DNA of 64,000 nt from Dokdonella_A sp937902695 (GCA_048498135.1 JBEHYO010000004.1:1-64000), one strand, 5' to 3'. Shown: positions 43,393 through 52,786, counted from the stretch's first letter. The notes: generated from the sequence alone by a model not told the origin. Numbers and translations: made by a program.

Positions 43393-45210
43393 ATGAATGT
43401 CCGTCGTCCGGAACACAAACGTGCGGCCTGCCTCATCGCCATGGCGATGCTTGTCGGCGCCACGACAGTTCGGGCGACGGATTGGCCCCAATTCGGTTTC
43501 GACGCGCGCCACAGCGGCAACAACACGGCGGAACACGCGATCGACCGCGCTCACGTTCCGTTCCTCTATGGCCAATATCGCGTGCCGGTCGTCGCGCCGT
43601 TGACGACTGACGCGGCACCGGTCTATGCGAGTGCCATCGAAACCCCGTCGGGTACGAAAGATCTTCTCTTCATAAATGCGAGCGACGGCGGCGCCGACTT
43701 CGGCAGCACGACCGGTTTCCTGATTGCGATCGATGCTGCCGATGGTTCGATCGTCTGGGTCCAGACGACGTCGGGCAGCAGCGCACACGCATCCTCGTCG
43801 CCGGCGATCGATCCCGGTCGCGAGTATGTCTATGCATACGGCCTCGACGGCTGCGTGCACCGGTACAGGATAGGCGACGGGGTCGAAACACTCACGCCGG
43901 GTCCAGTCGGATGGCCCGCGCTCGTTACGTTGAAACCCGACGTCGAGAAAGTTGCCGGTGGCCTTACGATCGTCGAGAGGGGCGGGAACGCATATGTCGT
44001 CGCCGTCACCGACGGTTACAACGGCGACGGCGGCGACTATCAGGGTCATGTCACCACGATCGATCTAGCGACCGGCGTGCAGCACGTCTTCAACGCCATG
44101 TGCAGCGACGTGACGACGCACCTCGCACGCGGCGCGTGCGCCGATGCGCGCAGCGGAATCTGGGGCCGCGGCGGCGCGACGTTCGACGCGACGACCGATC
44201 GCATGTACGTCGCGACCGGTAACGGCCGCTTCGACGCGAACGCGGGTGGCTACGACTGGGGCGACAGCGTATTCGCGCTCGTACCCGACGGCAGCAGTGC
44301 CGGCGGGATGCCGATCGACAGCTACACGCCTGCGAACTATGAGGATCTCGACGTCTCCGACCAGGATCTCGGCCTCACCTCGCTTGCGATCCTGCCGACA
44401 CCCGAGGGAAGCAACGTGGCGCACCTCGGGTTTCAGATCGGCAAGGAGGGCATCGGCTATCTGATCGACCTCGACAACATGAGCGGCACGTCGCAGCCAG
44501 CCGGTGTCGGCGGTGAACTTCAGGAGCTATTCCTCGGCGCCGGCGACACGATGAGCCAGCCCGCGGTATGGACCGACCCCGACGATGGCTCTACCTGGAT
44601 GTTTACGTCAGGCACCGCCTGGCAGCTCGTGCTCGATGGATCGGGCACGCCGTCGCTCGAAATACGCTGGGGGCCGGGCCCCGCCGGCGGAATACCGATC
44701 ATTGCCGATGACGTCCTCTACTGGTCCAACGGGCTGATTGCGGTCGATCCGAGGACGGGTGACCCGCTCTGGTTTTCGGGAGGCGGCGGGAGCTCGCATT
44801 GGCAGAGCCCGATCATCGTCGACGGGTCGGTCTACTTCGCGGACAGCGACGGATATCTTTCGAAATGGACCTTGCCAGTCACCTATGTCGTAACCCCGGT
44901 TGTGAGCGATCCCGCCGCTGGCACCATTGATCCCGCCGAGCCGCAAGTGGTCGCTGAGGGCAACTCCACACGGTTCACGGTAGCGCCGATTCCTCCCTAT
45001 GCGATCGCATCGGTTTCGGGGTGCGGCGTCTACTTCGACGGCGAGTTCTACGAAACGTCCTGGATCTATGCAGACTGCACCGTGACGGCAGTTTTCGTCG
45101 TCGATCCGATCTTCGCGAGCGGCTTCGACGGTGTACACGGTGCGGTGCGACCCAATGCGCCTACTTCGCGCGAGGGCGCGCCTGCTTCATCACCTCGCCG
45201 ATCGCCGTGA
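43393..45210 (+). CDS. Secreted PQQ-type beta-propeller protein with IFxxGF near the C-terminus
   Basis: A 605-residue exported protein. The signal peptide is about 1-28 (ACLIAMAMLVGATTVRA). Then comes TDWPQFGFDARHSGNN, the opening of PQQ-like propellers, and repeated blades with AAGSIVW-type turns (DAADGSIVWVQTT; VDPRTGDPLWFSGGGG; DGSVYFADSDGYLSKWTL). Residues about 500-575 form a beta domain with two Cys (AIASVSGCGVYFDGEFYETSWIYADCTVTAVF). The IFxxGF motif follows as DPIFASGFDG. It is not at the extreme end: 24 further residues, low-complexity and Arg/Pro-rich, overlap the converging hydrolase gene by 50 bases, suggesting a lost stop codon. No PQQ is needed for a propeller of this type. Confidence 0.8.
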   Translation: MNVRRPEHKRAACLIAMAMLVGATTVRATDWPQFGFDARHSGNNTAEHAIDRAHVPFLYGQYRVPVVAPLTTDAAPVYASAIETPSGTKDLLFINASDGGADFGSTTGFLIAIDAADGSIVWVQTTSGSSAHASSSPAIDPGREYVYAYGLDGCVHRYRIGDGVETLTPGPVGWPALVTLKPDVEKVAGGLTIVERGGNAYVVAVTDGYNGDGGDYQGHVTTIDLATGVQHVFNAMCSDVTTHLARGACADARSGIWGRGGATFDATTDRMYVATGNGRFDANAGGYDWGDSVFALVPDGSSAGGMPIDSYTPANYEDLDVSDQDLGLTSLAILPTPEGSNVAHLGFQIGKEGIGYLIDLDNMSGTSQPAGVGGELQELFLGAGDTMSQPAVWTDPDDGSTWMFTSGTAWQLVLDGSGTPSLEIRWGPGPAGGIPIIADDVLYWSNGLIAVDPRTGDPLWFSGGGGSSHWQSPIIVDGSVYFADSDGYLSKWTLPVTYVVTPVVSDPAAGTIDPAEPQVVAEGNSTRFTVAPIPPYAIASVSGCGVYFDGEFYETSWIYADCTVTAVFVVDPIFASGFDGVHGAVRPNAPTSREGAPASSPRRSP

Positions 45211-46171
45211 CGATCGCCTCCGGCTGATCGAACTGCATGTCGTGCGACGAGTTCGCCACCAGGCGACGCTCGCTGCGCGTCGATGTCGCAAGAATCAACT
45301 TGTTCGTCTTCTGCTGCGCCGCCTCCATCGCGCTCTTGCCGTCGGGCGGCGCGTCCGCGAACGAGCCGTCGGCGACGAGGACGATCAGCGGCGTCGCGCC
45401 GTGCGATTCCTTCGGCGAGACGGGCTCTTCGAAGATCGTCATGTTCGTCTCGAACTCGGACGTGAGCGTGTGCCAGAACGGCGGCTTTTCCTTCTGCATG
45501 TGGATCGCCGCGTTCAACGCATCGGGATAGCGCGGATCGGGCGGGCGAATGCACTTCGCCGCATCGCCTTGCGGCTTGGCGAGCTGTCCGGCGCTCGCGG
45601 CCTTGCCGCACATCTTCGCGAATGCGATGACGTTCTCGTGCATCGCGTTGTCGGTCTTGACCCAGTCCTTCGAGAAATCGCTGATGCGCTGCGGCGGCGG
45701 ATCGGCCAGCACGATGCCGCCGACATCGGCGGGATATTTTTCGGCATAGCGGCGCACGATGTTGGTGCCGAGCGAGTGGCCGACGAGCACGAGCGGCGTC
45801 GCGATCTTCGCGGCGTGGATCAGCGCGTGCAGGTCCTTCGCGTCGGCGTCGAGATCGCGCGGCAGCGGGCCGTCGTCGCTGAAGCCGAAACCGGCGCGAT
45901 CGTACGCGCAGACCTTCGTCGATTTCGCGAGCGGCGGCTGCACCTTGTACCAGGCCATCGAATCCGCGGTCGCGCCGCTCTCGAGCATCACCACCGGGCG
46001 GCCTTCGCCGCTGCAGCGGAGATTGAGCTTGCGGCCGTTGCCGATGTCGACCAGCGTCGCCGGCGTCGCATAGACCGCGAGCGAAGGATCCGGCGCCGGC
46101 GCGGCAGGTTCCGCGGCGGCACACGAGAATACGGCGAGCGCGAGCGCCGCGGCGGCAGCACGAATCGGCAT
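45161..46171 (-). CDS. Exported alpha/beta hydrolase
   Basis: A 336-residue hydrolase. A signal peptide lies at about 1-20 (MPIRAAAAALALAVFSCAAA); the Cys may be a lipobox. The catalytic Ser is in VLVGHSLGTNIVRRYAEKYP, the oxyanion strand in VVMLESGATADSMAW, and the acid and His in LVADGSF and ANSSHDMQFDQPEAIV. It is closest to the AB-hydrolase fold-1 group; the substrate is unknown. Its 3' end overlaps the PQQ-propeller gene by 50 bases on the opposite strand. Confidence 0.85.
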   Translation of the reverse strand: MPIRAAAAALALAVFSCAAAEPAAPAPDPSLAVYATPATLVDIGNGRKLNLRCSGEGRPVVMLESGATADSMAWYKVQPPLAKSTKVCAYDRAGFGFSDDGPLPRDLDADAKDLHALIHAAKIATPLVLVGHSLGTNIVRRYAEKYPADVGGIVLADPPPQRISDFSKDWVKTDNAMHENVIAFAKMCGKAASAGQLAKPQGDAAKCIRPPDPRYPDALNAAIHMQKEKPPFWHTLTSEFETNMTIFEEPVSPKESHGATPLIVLVADGSFADAPPDGKSAMEAAQQKTNKLILATSTRSERRLVANSSHDMQFDQPEAIVTAIGEVMKQARPRAK

Positions 46172-46251
46172 GGCGGTTTCCGGAAGTCGAGGTCGGCCGA
46201 ATGTAGCGGCTTCGCTCCGCCGCGCGCGTTAGCGTCGCGTTAGCCCACGCG

Positions 46252-47190
46252 CTAAGTCGACGAGCCGTTGACGAATGCGACGAGCGCCGGGATCGTCTGG
46301 TCCGGCGCCTCCTCCATGATCCAGTGGCCGGAGCCCTTGATGATGACGCCCTTGACGTTCGTATCGACCAGCCTGCCCTGATTGATCAGGAAATCGCCGC
46401 CGGATTTCTCGCCGCTCAGCACGAGCATCGGCATCGTGAGCTTCTTTTGTGCGAACGCGCCGAAATCCTTCGCGTCCTGATCGAATGCGCGGAAATACTC
46501 GAAGCCGGCGCGCATCCCGCCCGGCTGCGCGTACTGCCCGGCATAGAACACGCGGTCCTTTTCGGGAATCGAATGTTTCGGGTCGGCGGCGAAATCGTTC
46601 CAGAAATGCTCGAAGTAGATGCGCTCGCGGCCCGCGACGAGCTTCAGCGGCGTTTCGCCGTAGAAGTTGAAATGCCACTTGTCGCGCAGCAGGAAGATGC
46701 CTGACGTATCGCCGACGCCGGGCAGGAACGCATCCATCAGCGCGATGCGCTCGACGTCGTCGGGATATTGCGCCGCGTAGGCGTACGCGACCATGAGCCC
46801 GATGTCGTGGCCGACGAGGATCACCTTCCTGAAACCGAGCGACTGCGCGAGCGCATGGATGTCCTGCGCCGCCGTCTTCTTGTCATAGCCGCTGTCCGGT
46901 TTCGACGACCCGCCGATGCCGCGAAGATCGGCCGCGATCACCGGGCGCCCGTCGTCGATCTTCGGGATCAGCGGCAGCCACATGTGGCTCGTCTCGGCGT
47001 AGCCGTGCAGCAGGATCACCGGCGTCTTGTCGCCGGCGCCCGCGGCGAGATAGTGGATCTCGACCCCATTGACCTTGGCGGTATGGCTGCCGATCGCGTC
47101 GCCGGCTTTCGCATGCGCGAATGCCGGCAGCAGGAACACGGCGAGAACGAGCGAGATCAGAGGACAGGTACGGCGACGCGCTACGCTCAT
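46252..47190 (-). CDS. Exported alpha/beta hydrolase, epoxide hydrolase/dehalogenase-like
   Basis: A 312-residue hydrolase with a signal peptide (PLISLVLAVFLLPAFAHA). The HGYAETSHMW oxyanion region and nucleophile elbow VGHDIGLMVAYAYAAQYP, with Asp in place of Ser, place it with epoxide hydrolases and haloalkane dehalogenases. The final His is in KGSGHWIMEEAPDQ. It lies 80 bases upstream of the first hydrolase on the same strand but is a separate sequence type. It follows the zinc permease gene after a ~93-base gap. Confidence 0.87.
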   Translation of the reverse strand: MSVARRRTCPLISLVLAVFLLPAFAHAKAGDAIGSHTAKVNGVEIHYLAAGAGDKTPVILLHGYAETSHMWLPLIPKIDDGRPVIAADLRGIGGSSKPDSGYDKKTAAQDIHALAQSLGFRKVILVGHDIGLMVAYAYAAQYPDDVERIALMDAFLPGVGDTSGIFLLRDKWHFNFYGETPLKLVAGRERIYFEHFWNDFAADPKHSIPEKDRVFYAGQYAQPGGMRAGFEYFRAFDQDAKDFGAFAQKKLTMPMLVLSGEKSGGDFLINQGRLVDTNVKGVIIKGSGHWIMEEAPDQTIPALVAFVNGSST

Positions 47191-47283
47191 GCGGTTCGAC
47201 TCCGTTGTAGTGGCGGGCGCGCGAAGGCGCGGGTGCGGACTCTAACGCCTCGCGCCCTCGATCTGCCACCGCGGTCGGCCGCC

Positions 47284-48072
47284 CTACGCGGCCGCGTGCC
47301 GCGACGGCGTCGCGCGCACGCGCGCGCCGAGCAGGAGGCGCGTGAGGATGCCGCAGCCGACCAGCGTCCACACGATCATCGCCCCGCTCGGGAGATCGAG
47401 CACCGCCGACAGCACGAGCCCGCTGACGTAGCCGGCGATGCCCGTCGCATACGCGTACGCCAGCCGGCGCGGGCCTTCGACGCCGGTCGTCGCGAGCGCG
47501 GGCACGATCAGGCTCGCGAACACGAGGTAGACGCCGACGAGCTGCACCGACGCCGTGATCGCGAGCGCGAAGAGCCCGTAGAAAAGGATGCCGGACAGGC
47601 GCGCGCGCCATATCCACATCGCAACCAGCAGCGCGGCCGAAAGGATCGCGACCGGAATCAGCTGGCTGGCGCTGACCCAGAGGATCTGTCCGACCAGGAG
47701 GTCCTTGAGGTGCTCGCCGCCGTGCGGATTGTTGGCGAGCAGCAGCACCGCACCGGTCGCCGCCAGCACGAACAGCGTGCCGATGATCGGTTCCTGGAAA
47801 TCGGGCCACTTGCGATCGGTCCAGGTCAGCAGCGCCGCGCCGACGAGCGCGGCGAGCGCAGCGGCGATCTCGACGCCGTAGCCGTGCTCGTCGACGCCCA
47901 TCGCCTGCGCGAGGATCACGCCGAGCGCGGCGACCTGCGCGATCGCAAGGTCGATGAAGATGATGCCGCGCGCCAGCACCTGCTGCCCGAGCGGCACGTG
48001 CGTCGAAAGAACGAGCAGGCCCGCGACGCACGCGGGCCCGAGGATCGAAAGCTCGAGGCCTTCCCAGTTCAT
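47284..48072 (-). CDS. Zinc/manganese-type ABC transporter permease
   Basis: A 262-residue inner membrane permease of the ZnuB/MntB family. Seven to eight helices are visible (ACVAGLLVLSTHVPLGQQVLARGIIFIDLAIAQVAALGVILA; ILFYGLFALAITASVQLVGVYLVFASLIVPALAT), with the family segment GVYLVFASLIVPALA. It overlaps the binding-protein gene by ATGA. No gene for the matching ATPase (ZnuC type) is in this cluster, so it must be supplied elsewhere in the genome. Confidence 0.9.
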   Translation of the reverse strand: MNWEGLELSILGPACVAGLLVLSTHVPLGQQVLARGIIFIDLAIAQVAALGVILAQAMGVDEHGYGVEIAAALAALVGAALLTWTDRKWPDFQEPIIGTLFVLAATGAVLLLANNPHGGEHLKDLLVGQILWVSASQLIPVAILSAALLVAMWIWRARLSGILFYGLFALAITASVQLVGVYLVFASLIVPALATTGVEGPRRLAYAYATGIAGYVSGLVLSAVLDLPSGAMIVWTLVGCGILTRLLLGARVRATPSRHAAA

Positions 48073-48971
48073 TTCGCCACCGCGAGGAGCTTGGCGATCG
48101 TCGAGTCGTAGAGGCCGAAGAGATCCTTCGACTCATCGTCGCCGCCGACCGTGAAAGGCAATGTCACCGCGGGCACGCCGGTGTGCTCGGAGAGCCAGTC
48201 GCCAGGCTTGGTGTCCTGATACGCGGCGCGCAGGATCGCGAACGCATGCGAGCTCTTCGTGACGTCGACGAGATTGGCCAGGTGCGCACTCGTCGGCGGC
48301 ACGCCCGGCTTCGGCTCGAGCGCACCGACCTGTTCGAGGCCGAGCCACGTTTCCAGGTAGACCCAGCTGATGTGATGCACCACGACCTTGCGACCCTTGA
48401 GCGGCGCGGCCTTCGTTTCCCAGCCCTTGATCGCGGCCGTCCAGCGCGTGGTGAAATCGGCGAGCTTGTGCTGGTACGCCGCCGCGTTTTTCGGATCGAG
48501 CGCGGCGAGCCGCGCATCGAGCGCCTTCGCGATCGCGAGCACGCGGTAGGGATCCATCTGGAAATGCGGATTGCCCTGCGGATGGATGTCGCCTTCGGAG
48601 CGGTCGAGCTTCGACGGCTTTTCGAGCGTCGTGATCTGGTCCGAGGCGAGGAAATAACCGGGGCCCGAGGCGACCTTCGGATTGCCGGCCTGCCTGATCA
48701 GCTGCGGCAGCCAGCCGATCTCGAGATCGGCGCCGGTGCAGACGACGAGGTCCGCGCGGCGCACTTTCGCGATCAGGCTCGGTTTCGCCTCGATCACGTG
48801 CACGTCCTGCAGCGCCGTCGTGCCGACGTCGACGCTGACCGCGTCGCCGGCGAGCTCGTGGACGAGCGAACCCCATTCGGGCTCGCACGCGAACACGTCG
48901 AACGCGTTTGCGTTGCGCGCGCCGGATGTGACGGCGATCGTGACGAGGAGAAATGCGAATCTGTTCATCAT
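48069..48971 (-). CDS. Periplasmic metal-binding protein of a zinc-type ABC transporter
   Basis: A 300-residue solute-binding protein of the ZnuA family. The signal peptide is about 1-23 (RFAFLLVTIAVTSGARNANA). The metal ligand regions are NPHFQMDPYRVL, VVVHHISWVYLETWLG and an acidic C-terminal site. The His-rich loop that marks many ZnuA proteins is absent, so it could carry zinc or manganese. It is followed directly by the permease gene. Confidence 0.88.
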   Translation of the reverse strand: MMNRFAFLLVTIAVTSGARNANAFDVFACEPEWGSLVHELAGDAVSVDVGTTALQDVHVIEAKPSLIAKVRRADLVVCTGADLEIGWLPQLIRQAGNPKVASGPGYFLASDQITTLEKPSKLDRSEGDIHPQGNPHFQMDPYRVLAIAKALDARLAALDPKNAAAYQHKLADFTTRWTAAIKGWETKAAPLKGRKVVVHHISWVYLETWLGLEQVGALEPKPGVPPTSAHLANLVDVTKSSHAFAILRAAYQDTKPGDWLSEHTGVPAVTLPFTVGGDDESKDLFGLYDSTIAKLLAVAK

Positions 48972-49005
48972 GGTCTCTCTGGCAGCCGATGAGGCTCCGT
49001 TGCTT

Positions 49006-49071
49006 CGTCATTCCCGCGAACGCTGGAATCCATTCGCGTCAAGATGGATGCCCGCTTTCGCGGGCATGACG
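49006..49071. repeat. REP-like inverted pair (GTCATTCCCGCG family)
   Basis: CGTCATTCCCGCGAACGC at one end and GCGGGCATGACG at the other pair in inverted orientation around a short centre. It lies between the metal-binding protein gene and the porin gene, so it splits what would otherwise be one operon. It is a close relative of the element at 32038. Confidence 0.78.
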
Positions 49072-49086
49072 TTCCAACGAAGCCCT

Positions 49087-50490
49087 TTAGAACTTGTGCG
49101 CGCCGTGCGCGCCGAGCGCGACGTCGTACTGAAGATAGATCGCGTTGTCGACAATGTTCTGGATCGGATCGTCGTGGCTGTACTGCAGCCGGAAGAAGCT
49201 GAACTCGCTGTTGCGCCAGGTCGCTTCGATGCTGTGACGCTGCGGGTCGTAGCCGGTCGCGAACGGCAGCGCCGAGCCCGGCGCCCAGAGCTTGTCGAAG
49301 CGATAGCCGATGTCCCACGTGCGGTTGAGGCGATACACCGCTTCGAGATACGCCCCGCGCCTGTCGCCGGTCCACGGCAGCGTCAACGGATCGGTCGGAT
49401 CGGTGAAGACCTCGTTCGGCTGCGTGTACAGGCCGTCGCGGTTGTCGAAGAAAAGCTCGCTGCGGAGCGTCAATCCGCCGTCCTTCGTGTTGCCGTTCGG
49501 TGCCCATTTCCAGGTGCCGTCGGCGAGATAAAGGGTTTCGTCGCCGCTGAAGCCGTCGTCGGCGAGCGTCGTCTTCGACTTCAGCATCGAGACGCCGGCA
49601 AGCCACGAGTTCGCCTCGCCGATGTCGCCGCCGGCATGCGCGAACAGCGTCCATGCACCGACGCCGTCGTGATTCGCGCCGCCTGACGGATAGTTCTCGC
49701 CGCGGAACGCTTCGCCGCCGAGCTCGAGGTAGGTATCGGTCGGCGCGACCCAGCGCAGCTGCGCGCCGTCGTCGCCGTACTGGTTGGCGAGGAACGCCTG
49801 GTACGCGAGCGGCCGGTCGACGAAGTTGTCGGTGTGCGTGTGATGGCTGTTGAGATAGCCGATGTTCGAAAAGAAACGCCCCGCGCGCAGGTTGAAGCCG
49901 TCCGGCAGCGTCAGCGTGTCGATGTATGCCTCTTCGATGTCGGTGCCGACGTGGCCGCTGTCGTCGTGATACGAAACGGTGAACTGGCCGTAGAACTTGT
50001 CGTCGATGTTCGCGGCGAACGAGATCTCGCTCTCGCCGAGCGACAGGCCTTGTGGACCCGGGCCCGCATCGGGCAGCACCGGGAAGCCGGCGCGCACGTA
50101 GCGATCGGGATCCTGCGAGTGATGCGCGTACTGGCCGTTGAGGATCACCGCGATCGCCGGGTTGAACGCGTTGCCGTTCGCGCCGCCCGCCGACGACGAC
50201 GATTCCGCCGGCGCGCTGACCGCAGCGACCGCGCGTTCAGTCGACGGCGCCGTCGGTGCGGCGACGGCCTGCGCGGCCTGGTCAGCTTTCATCCTGTCGA
50301 GCTCCGCGCGCGCAGCGCCCGCCTCCGCCAGCGCCTGCGCCGCCTGCTCGCGAAGCGTCCGTGCTTCGTCTTCGAGCGCGCGAATGCGCGCGTCGAGCGC
50401 CTTGAGCGATGGGTCCGGCGCGCTCTGCGCCGCCATGGCCGGTGCGGCGAGCGCGAGCGAAACGGTGAGCGCGAGCAGCGTTTTCTTCAT
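49087..50490 (-). CDS. Putative outer membrane porin upstream of the zinc-type transporter genes
   Basis: A 467-residue protein. A signal peptide (MKKTLLALTVSLALAAPAMAA) is followed by a coiled-coil at about 30-75 (LDARIRALEDEARTLREQAAQALAEAGAARAELDRMKAD) and then ~360 residues of alternating beta-strand pattern (SLGESEISFAANIDDKFYGQFTVSYHDDSG; FNLRAGRFFSNIGYLNSHHTHTDNFVDRPL). The last residue is Phe (HGAHKF), as in outer membrane barrels. A His-rich surface loop (SHHTHTDN) could bind metal. The ATG at 50490 is the start. Position before znuA and znuB homologues on the same strand, though split by a REP-like element, suggests a role in metal uptake. Confidence 0.78.
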   Translation of the reverse strand: MKKTLLALTVSLALAAPAMAAQSAPDPSLKALDARIRALEDEARTLREQAAQALAEAGAARAELDRMKADQAAQAVAAPTAPSTERAVAAVSAPAESSSSAGGANGNAFNPAIAVILNGQYAHHSQDPDRYVRAGFPVLPDAGPGPQGLSLGESEISFAANIDDKFYGQFTVSYHDDSGHVGTDIEEAYIDTLTLPDGFNLRAGRFFSNIGYLNSHHTHTDNFVDRPLAYQAFLANQYGDDGAQLRWVAPTDTYLELGGEAFRGENYPSGGANHDGVGAWTLFAHAGGDIGEANSWLAGVSMLKSKTTLADDGFSGDETLYLADGTWKWAPNGNTKDGGLTLRSELFFDNRDGLYTQPNEVFTDPTDPLTLPWTGDRRGAYLEAVYRLNRTWDIGYRFDKLWAPGSALPFATGYDPQRHSIEATWRNSEFSFFRLQYSHDDPIQNIVDNAIYLQYDVALGAHGAHKF

Positions 50491-50698
50491 AGGGGATTCC
50501 GCGTCGGCAGCGAGCGCGGGACTGCCCCGCGAACGGCCAGAACGGCCGTAAATTGAGACGCTATAACATACTAGAGCCAAGCCTACTCTACAGCCTGGCG
50601 CGGCGCGAGCCCAACTTTCGGCATAGGTGTAACGCTTGGTGCAAGCGCCGGAATGGGCTCCCGGAGCGTACGGGCGCCAACTTTCGAGACGGTTTCGC

Positions 50699-51418
50699 CT
50701 ACTCGTGGTGCGCGTGGTCGTCGTCGAGCGCGATCCCGCCGCCGACACCGAGCCCGAGTCCGGCGCCGAGGCCCGCACCGCCCGCGCCGCCGCGTCCCCC
50801 GCCGCCCTGGCGCGCCTCGTCGCGACCGCCGCCGCCTTTGCCGCCCGTGGCGGACGGCCTTGCCGGTCCCTGCCTCGGAATGGCGACGCTGGCCGGCACC
50901 GCATCGAGGTCGAGCACGCCGCGGATGAAATCGCGGAGCGAGACGACGAGATCGTGCGTGTGCACGTGCCGTCCGGCAGCGAGCTCGGCGGCGGCGTTTG
51001 CGGCGAGGCGCACCTGCTCTTCGGTGCCGAGCAGGATGATGTCGGACAGCGCCGCTTCGACCGCATCGCGAACGCGGCGTCCGCGATCGCTGCCCGACTC
51101 GGGCATCGGAGAGTCGACAGCCGGCGCGAGGTCAGCCGCCGAACCCGCCGACGATCCGGCGGTGTCGCCGCGCCGCCGGATATCGCTCAGGTGCGTCGGA
51201 TCGACGGCGAGATTGCCGGTGAACGAACCGCCGAGCGTCTTGTACGCCGCGATCAGCGTGCGCAACCGCTCGTTGATCTGCCGGTTCTCGCGCTCGCGGC
51301 GCTGCTGGATCGTCTGCATCGCGACCAGGCGCAGGCCGACGCCGACGAGCGTCACGAGCGCGAGGCCGAACAGCGAGATAAGGAGCGTCTGCCACGAGCT
51401 GAAGTCGATGTTGCGCAT
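50699..51418 (-). CDS. Membrane-anchored protein with Gly-rich tail, unknown function
   Basis: A 239-residue protein. One hydrophobic helix at about 10-31 (TLLISLFGLALVTLVGVGLRLVA) is followed by a charged helix (QRRERENRQINERLRTLIAAYKTLGG) and a ~90-residue domain (DAVEAALSDIILLGTEEQVRLAANAAAELAAGRHVHTHDLVVSLRDFIRG). The last 50 residues are Gly-rich (GGGGRGGAGGAGLGAGLGLGVGGGIALDDDHAHHE). I recognise no family; similar proteins are seen in many Gram-negatives. It is divergent from the alcohol dehydrogenase gene. Confidence 0.6.
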   Translation of the reverse strand: MRNIDFSSWQTLLISLFGLALVTLVGVGLRLVAMQTIQQRRERENRQINERLRTLIAAYKTLGGSFTGNLAVDPTHLSDIRRRGDTAGSSAGSAADLAPAVDSPMPESGSDRGRRVRDAVEAALSDIILLGTEEQVRLAANAAAELAAGRHVHTHDLVVSLRDFIRGVLDLDAVPASVAIPRQGPARPSATGGKGGGGRDEARQGGGGRGGAGGAGLGAGLGLGVGGGIALDDDHAHHE

Positions 51419-51567
51419 CCCGACATCCCCGGTTGCGGCGCCCAGTCTAGTCCACGAGGCGCATATCCACGGCTGAACCTGCTTGCGATGTTCCTTCGAG
51501 CACCGATCTTGAAACCCCGGGCGTCGGCAGCACCGGCCACGACGCCTCCCGCCAGGACATCCAGAAT

Positions 51568-52623
51568 ATGAACATCATCAAAGCCTATGGCGCACACGTC
51601 GCCGACAAGCCGCTCGAGCCGATCGACATCGAGCGGCGCGAGCCCGGCGCGCGCGACGTGCAGATCGAGATCGCCTATTGCGGCGTCTGCCACTCGGATC
51701 TGCACACCGTGCGGTCGGAATGGGCCGGCACGCTCTATCCGTGCGTGCCCGGACACGAGATCGTCGGCAGGGTCACGGCGGTCGGCGGCGACGTGAAGAG
51801 CTTCAAGGCCGGCGATACGGTCGGCGTCGGCTGCCTCGTCAACAGCTGCCAGCATTGCGACGCATGCGCGGCGAATCTCGAGCAGTATTGCGAGAACGGG
51901 TTCGTCGCGACGTACAACAGCCGCATCGCCGATCCGCCCGGCCACACGCTCGGCGGCTACTCGCAGCGCATCGTCGTCGACGAGAAGTTCGTGCTGCGCA
52001 TCCGTCATCCGGAATCGCAGCTTGCCGCCGTCGCGCCGCTGCTCTGCGCCGGCATCACGACATATTCGCCGCTCCGGCACTGGAACACCGGGCCGGGCAG
52101 GAAGGTCGGCATCGTCGGCATCGGCGGGCTCGGGCACATGGGCATCAAGCTCGCGCACGCGATGGGCGCGCACACCGTCGCGTTCACGACGTCGGAAGGC
52201 AAGCGCAAGGACGCGCTCGATCTCGGCGCGGACGAAGTCGTCGTCTCGAAGAACGCCGGCGAAATGAAGAAGCACGCCAACAGCTTCGATTTCATCCTCG
52301 ACACGGTCGCCGCGAGCCACGATCTCGATGCATTCACGACGCTGCTCGCGCGCGACGGCACGCTCTGCCTCGTCGGCGTGCCGGAGCACGCGCATCCGAG
52401 CCCGAATGTCGGCGCGCTGATCTTCAAGCGCCGCGCGATCGCCGGCTCGCTGATCGGCGGCCTCGCCGAGACGCAGGAGATGCTCGATTTCTGCGCCGAG
52501 CGCGGCATCGTGTCGGAGATCGAGATGATCCCGATCCAGAAGATCGACGAGGCCTACGACCGCATGCAGCGGAGCGACGTGAAGTACCGGTTCGTGATCG
52601 ACAACGCCTCGCTCGCGCGCTGA
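51568..52623 (+). CDS. Zinc-dependent alcohol/aldehyde dehydrogenase (YahK/CAD-like)
   Basis: A 351-residue medium-chain dehydrogenase. The catalytic zinc ligands are in GVCHSDLHTVRSEW and GHEIVGRV, the structural zinc Cys in SCQHCDACAANLEQYC, and the dinucleotide fold in GIVGIGGLGHMGIKLAHAMGAH. The sequence is typical of the YahK/cinnamyl-alcohol group that reduces aldehydes with NADPH. It stands alone, followed by a REP-like pair. Confidence 0.92.
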   Translation: MNIIKAYGAHVADKPLEPIDIERREPGARDVQIEIAYCGVCHSDLHTVRSEWAGTLYPCVPGHEIVGRVTAVGGDVKSFKAGDTVGVGCLVNSCQHCDACAANLEQYCENGFVATYNSRIADPPGHTLGGYSQRIVVDEKFVLRIRHPESQLAAVAPLLCAGITTYSPLRHWNTGPGRKVGIVGIGGLGHMGIKLAHAMGAHTVAFTTSEGKRKDALDLGADEVVVSKNAGEMKKHANSFDFILDTVAASHDLDAFTTLLARDGTLCLVGVPEHAHPSPNVGALIFKRRAIAGSLIGGLAETQEMLDFCAERGIVSEIEMIPIQKIDEAYDRMQRSDVKYRFVIDNASLAR

Positions 52624-52658
52624 CGGGTGGTTCTCGTCCCGATCTCCCGCCCGTCTGT

Positions 52659-52786
52659 CCCTCTACCGCGTCGCGGGAGAGGGTTGGGGTGAGGGCGATC
52701 CTGGTTCGCCGTTTCGACAAAAGCGCGAAGGCGTAGCGTCCGACCCGCCTGCCCTCACCCTGCCCCTCGCGCAAGCGGGAGAGGGG
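52659..52786. repeat. REP-like palindrome pair (CCCTCTCCCGC family)
   Basis: First copy 52659-52683, CCCTCTaCCGC with one variant base, followed by TTGGGGTGAGGGC. The second, inverted, spans 52751-52786 and begins GCCCTCACC. The pair follows the dehydrogenase stop codon. Confidence 0.8.

Noticed and set aside
43399..43426. ATGTCCG followed 16 bases on by CGTGC
   Set aside because: It falls inside the signal peptide codons of the PQQ-propeller gene and misses two of five bases in the -10 box.
50562..50569. TATAACAT upstream of the porin gene, resembling half of a Zur site
   Set aside because: The other half-site is missing; an eight-base AT-rich match is too weak to call.
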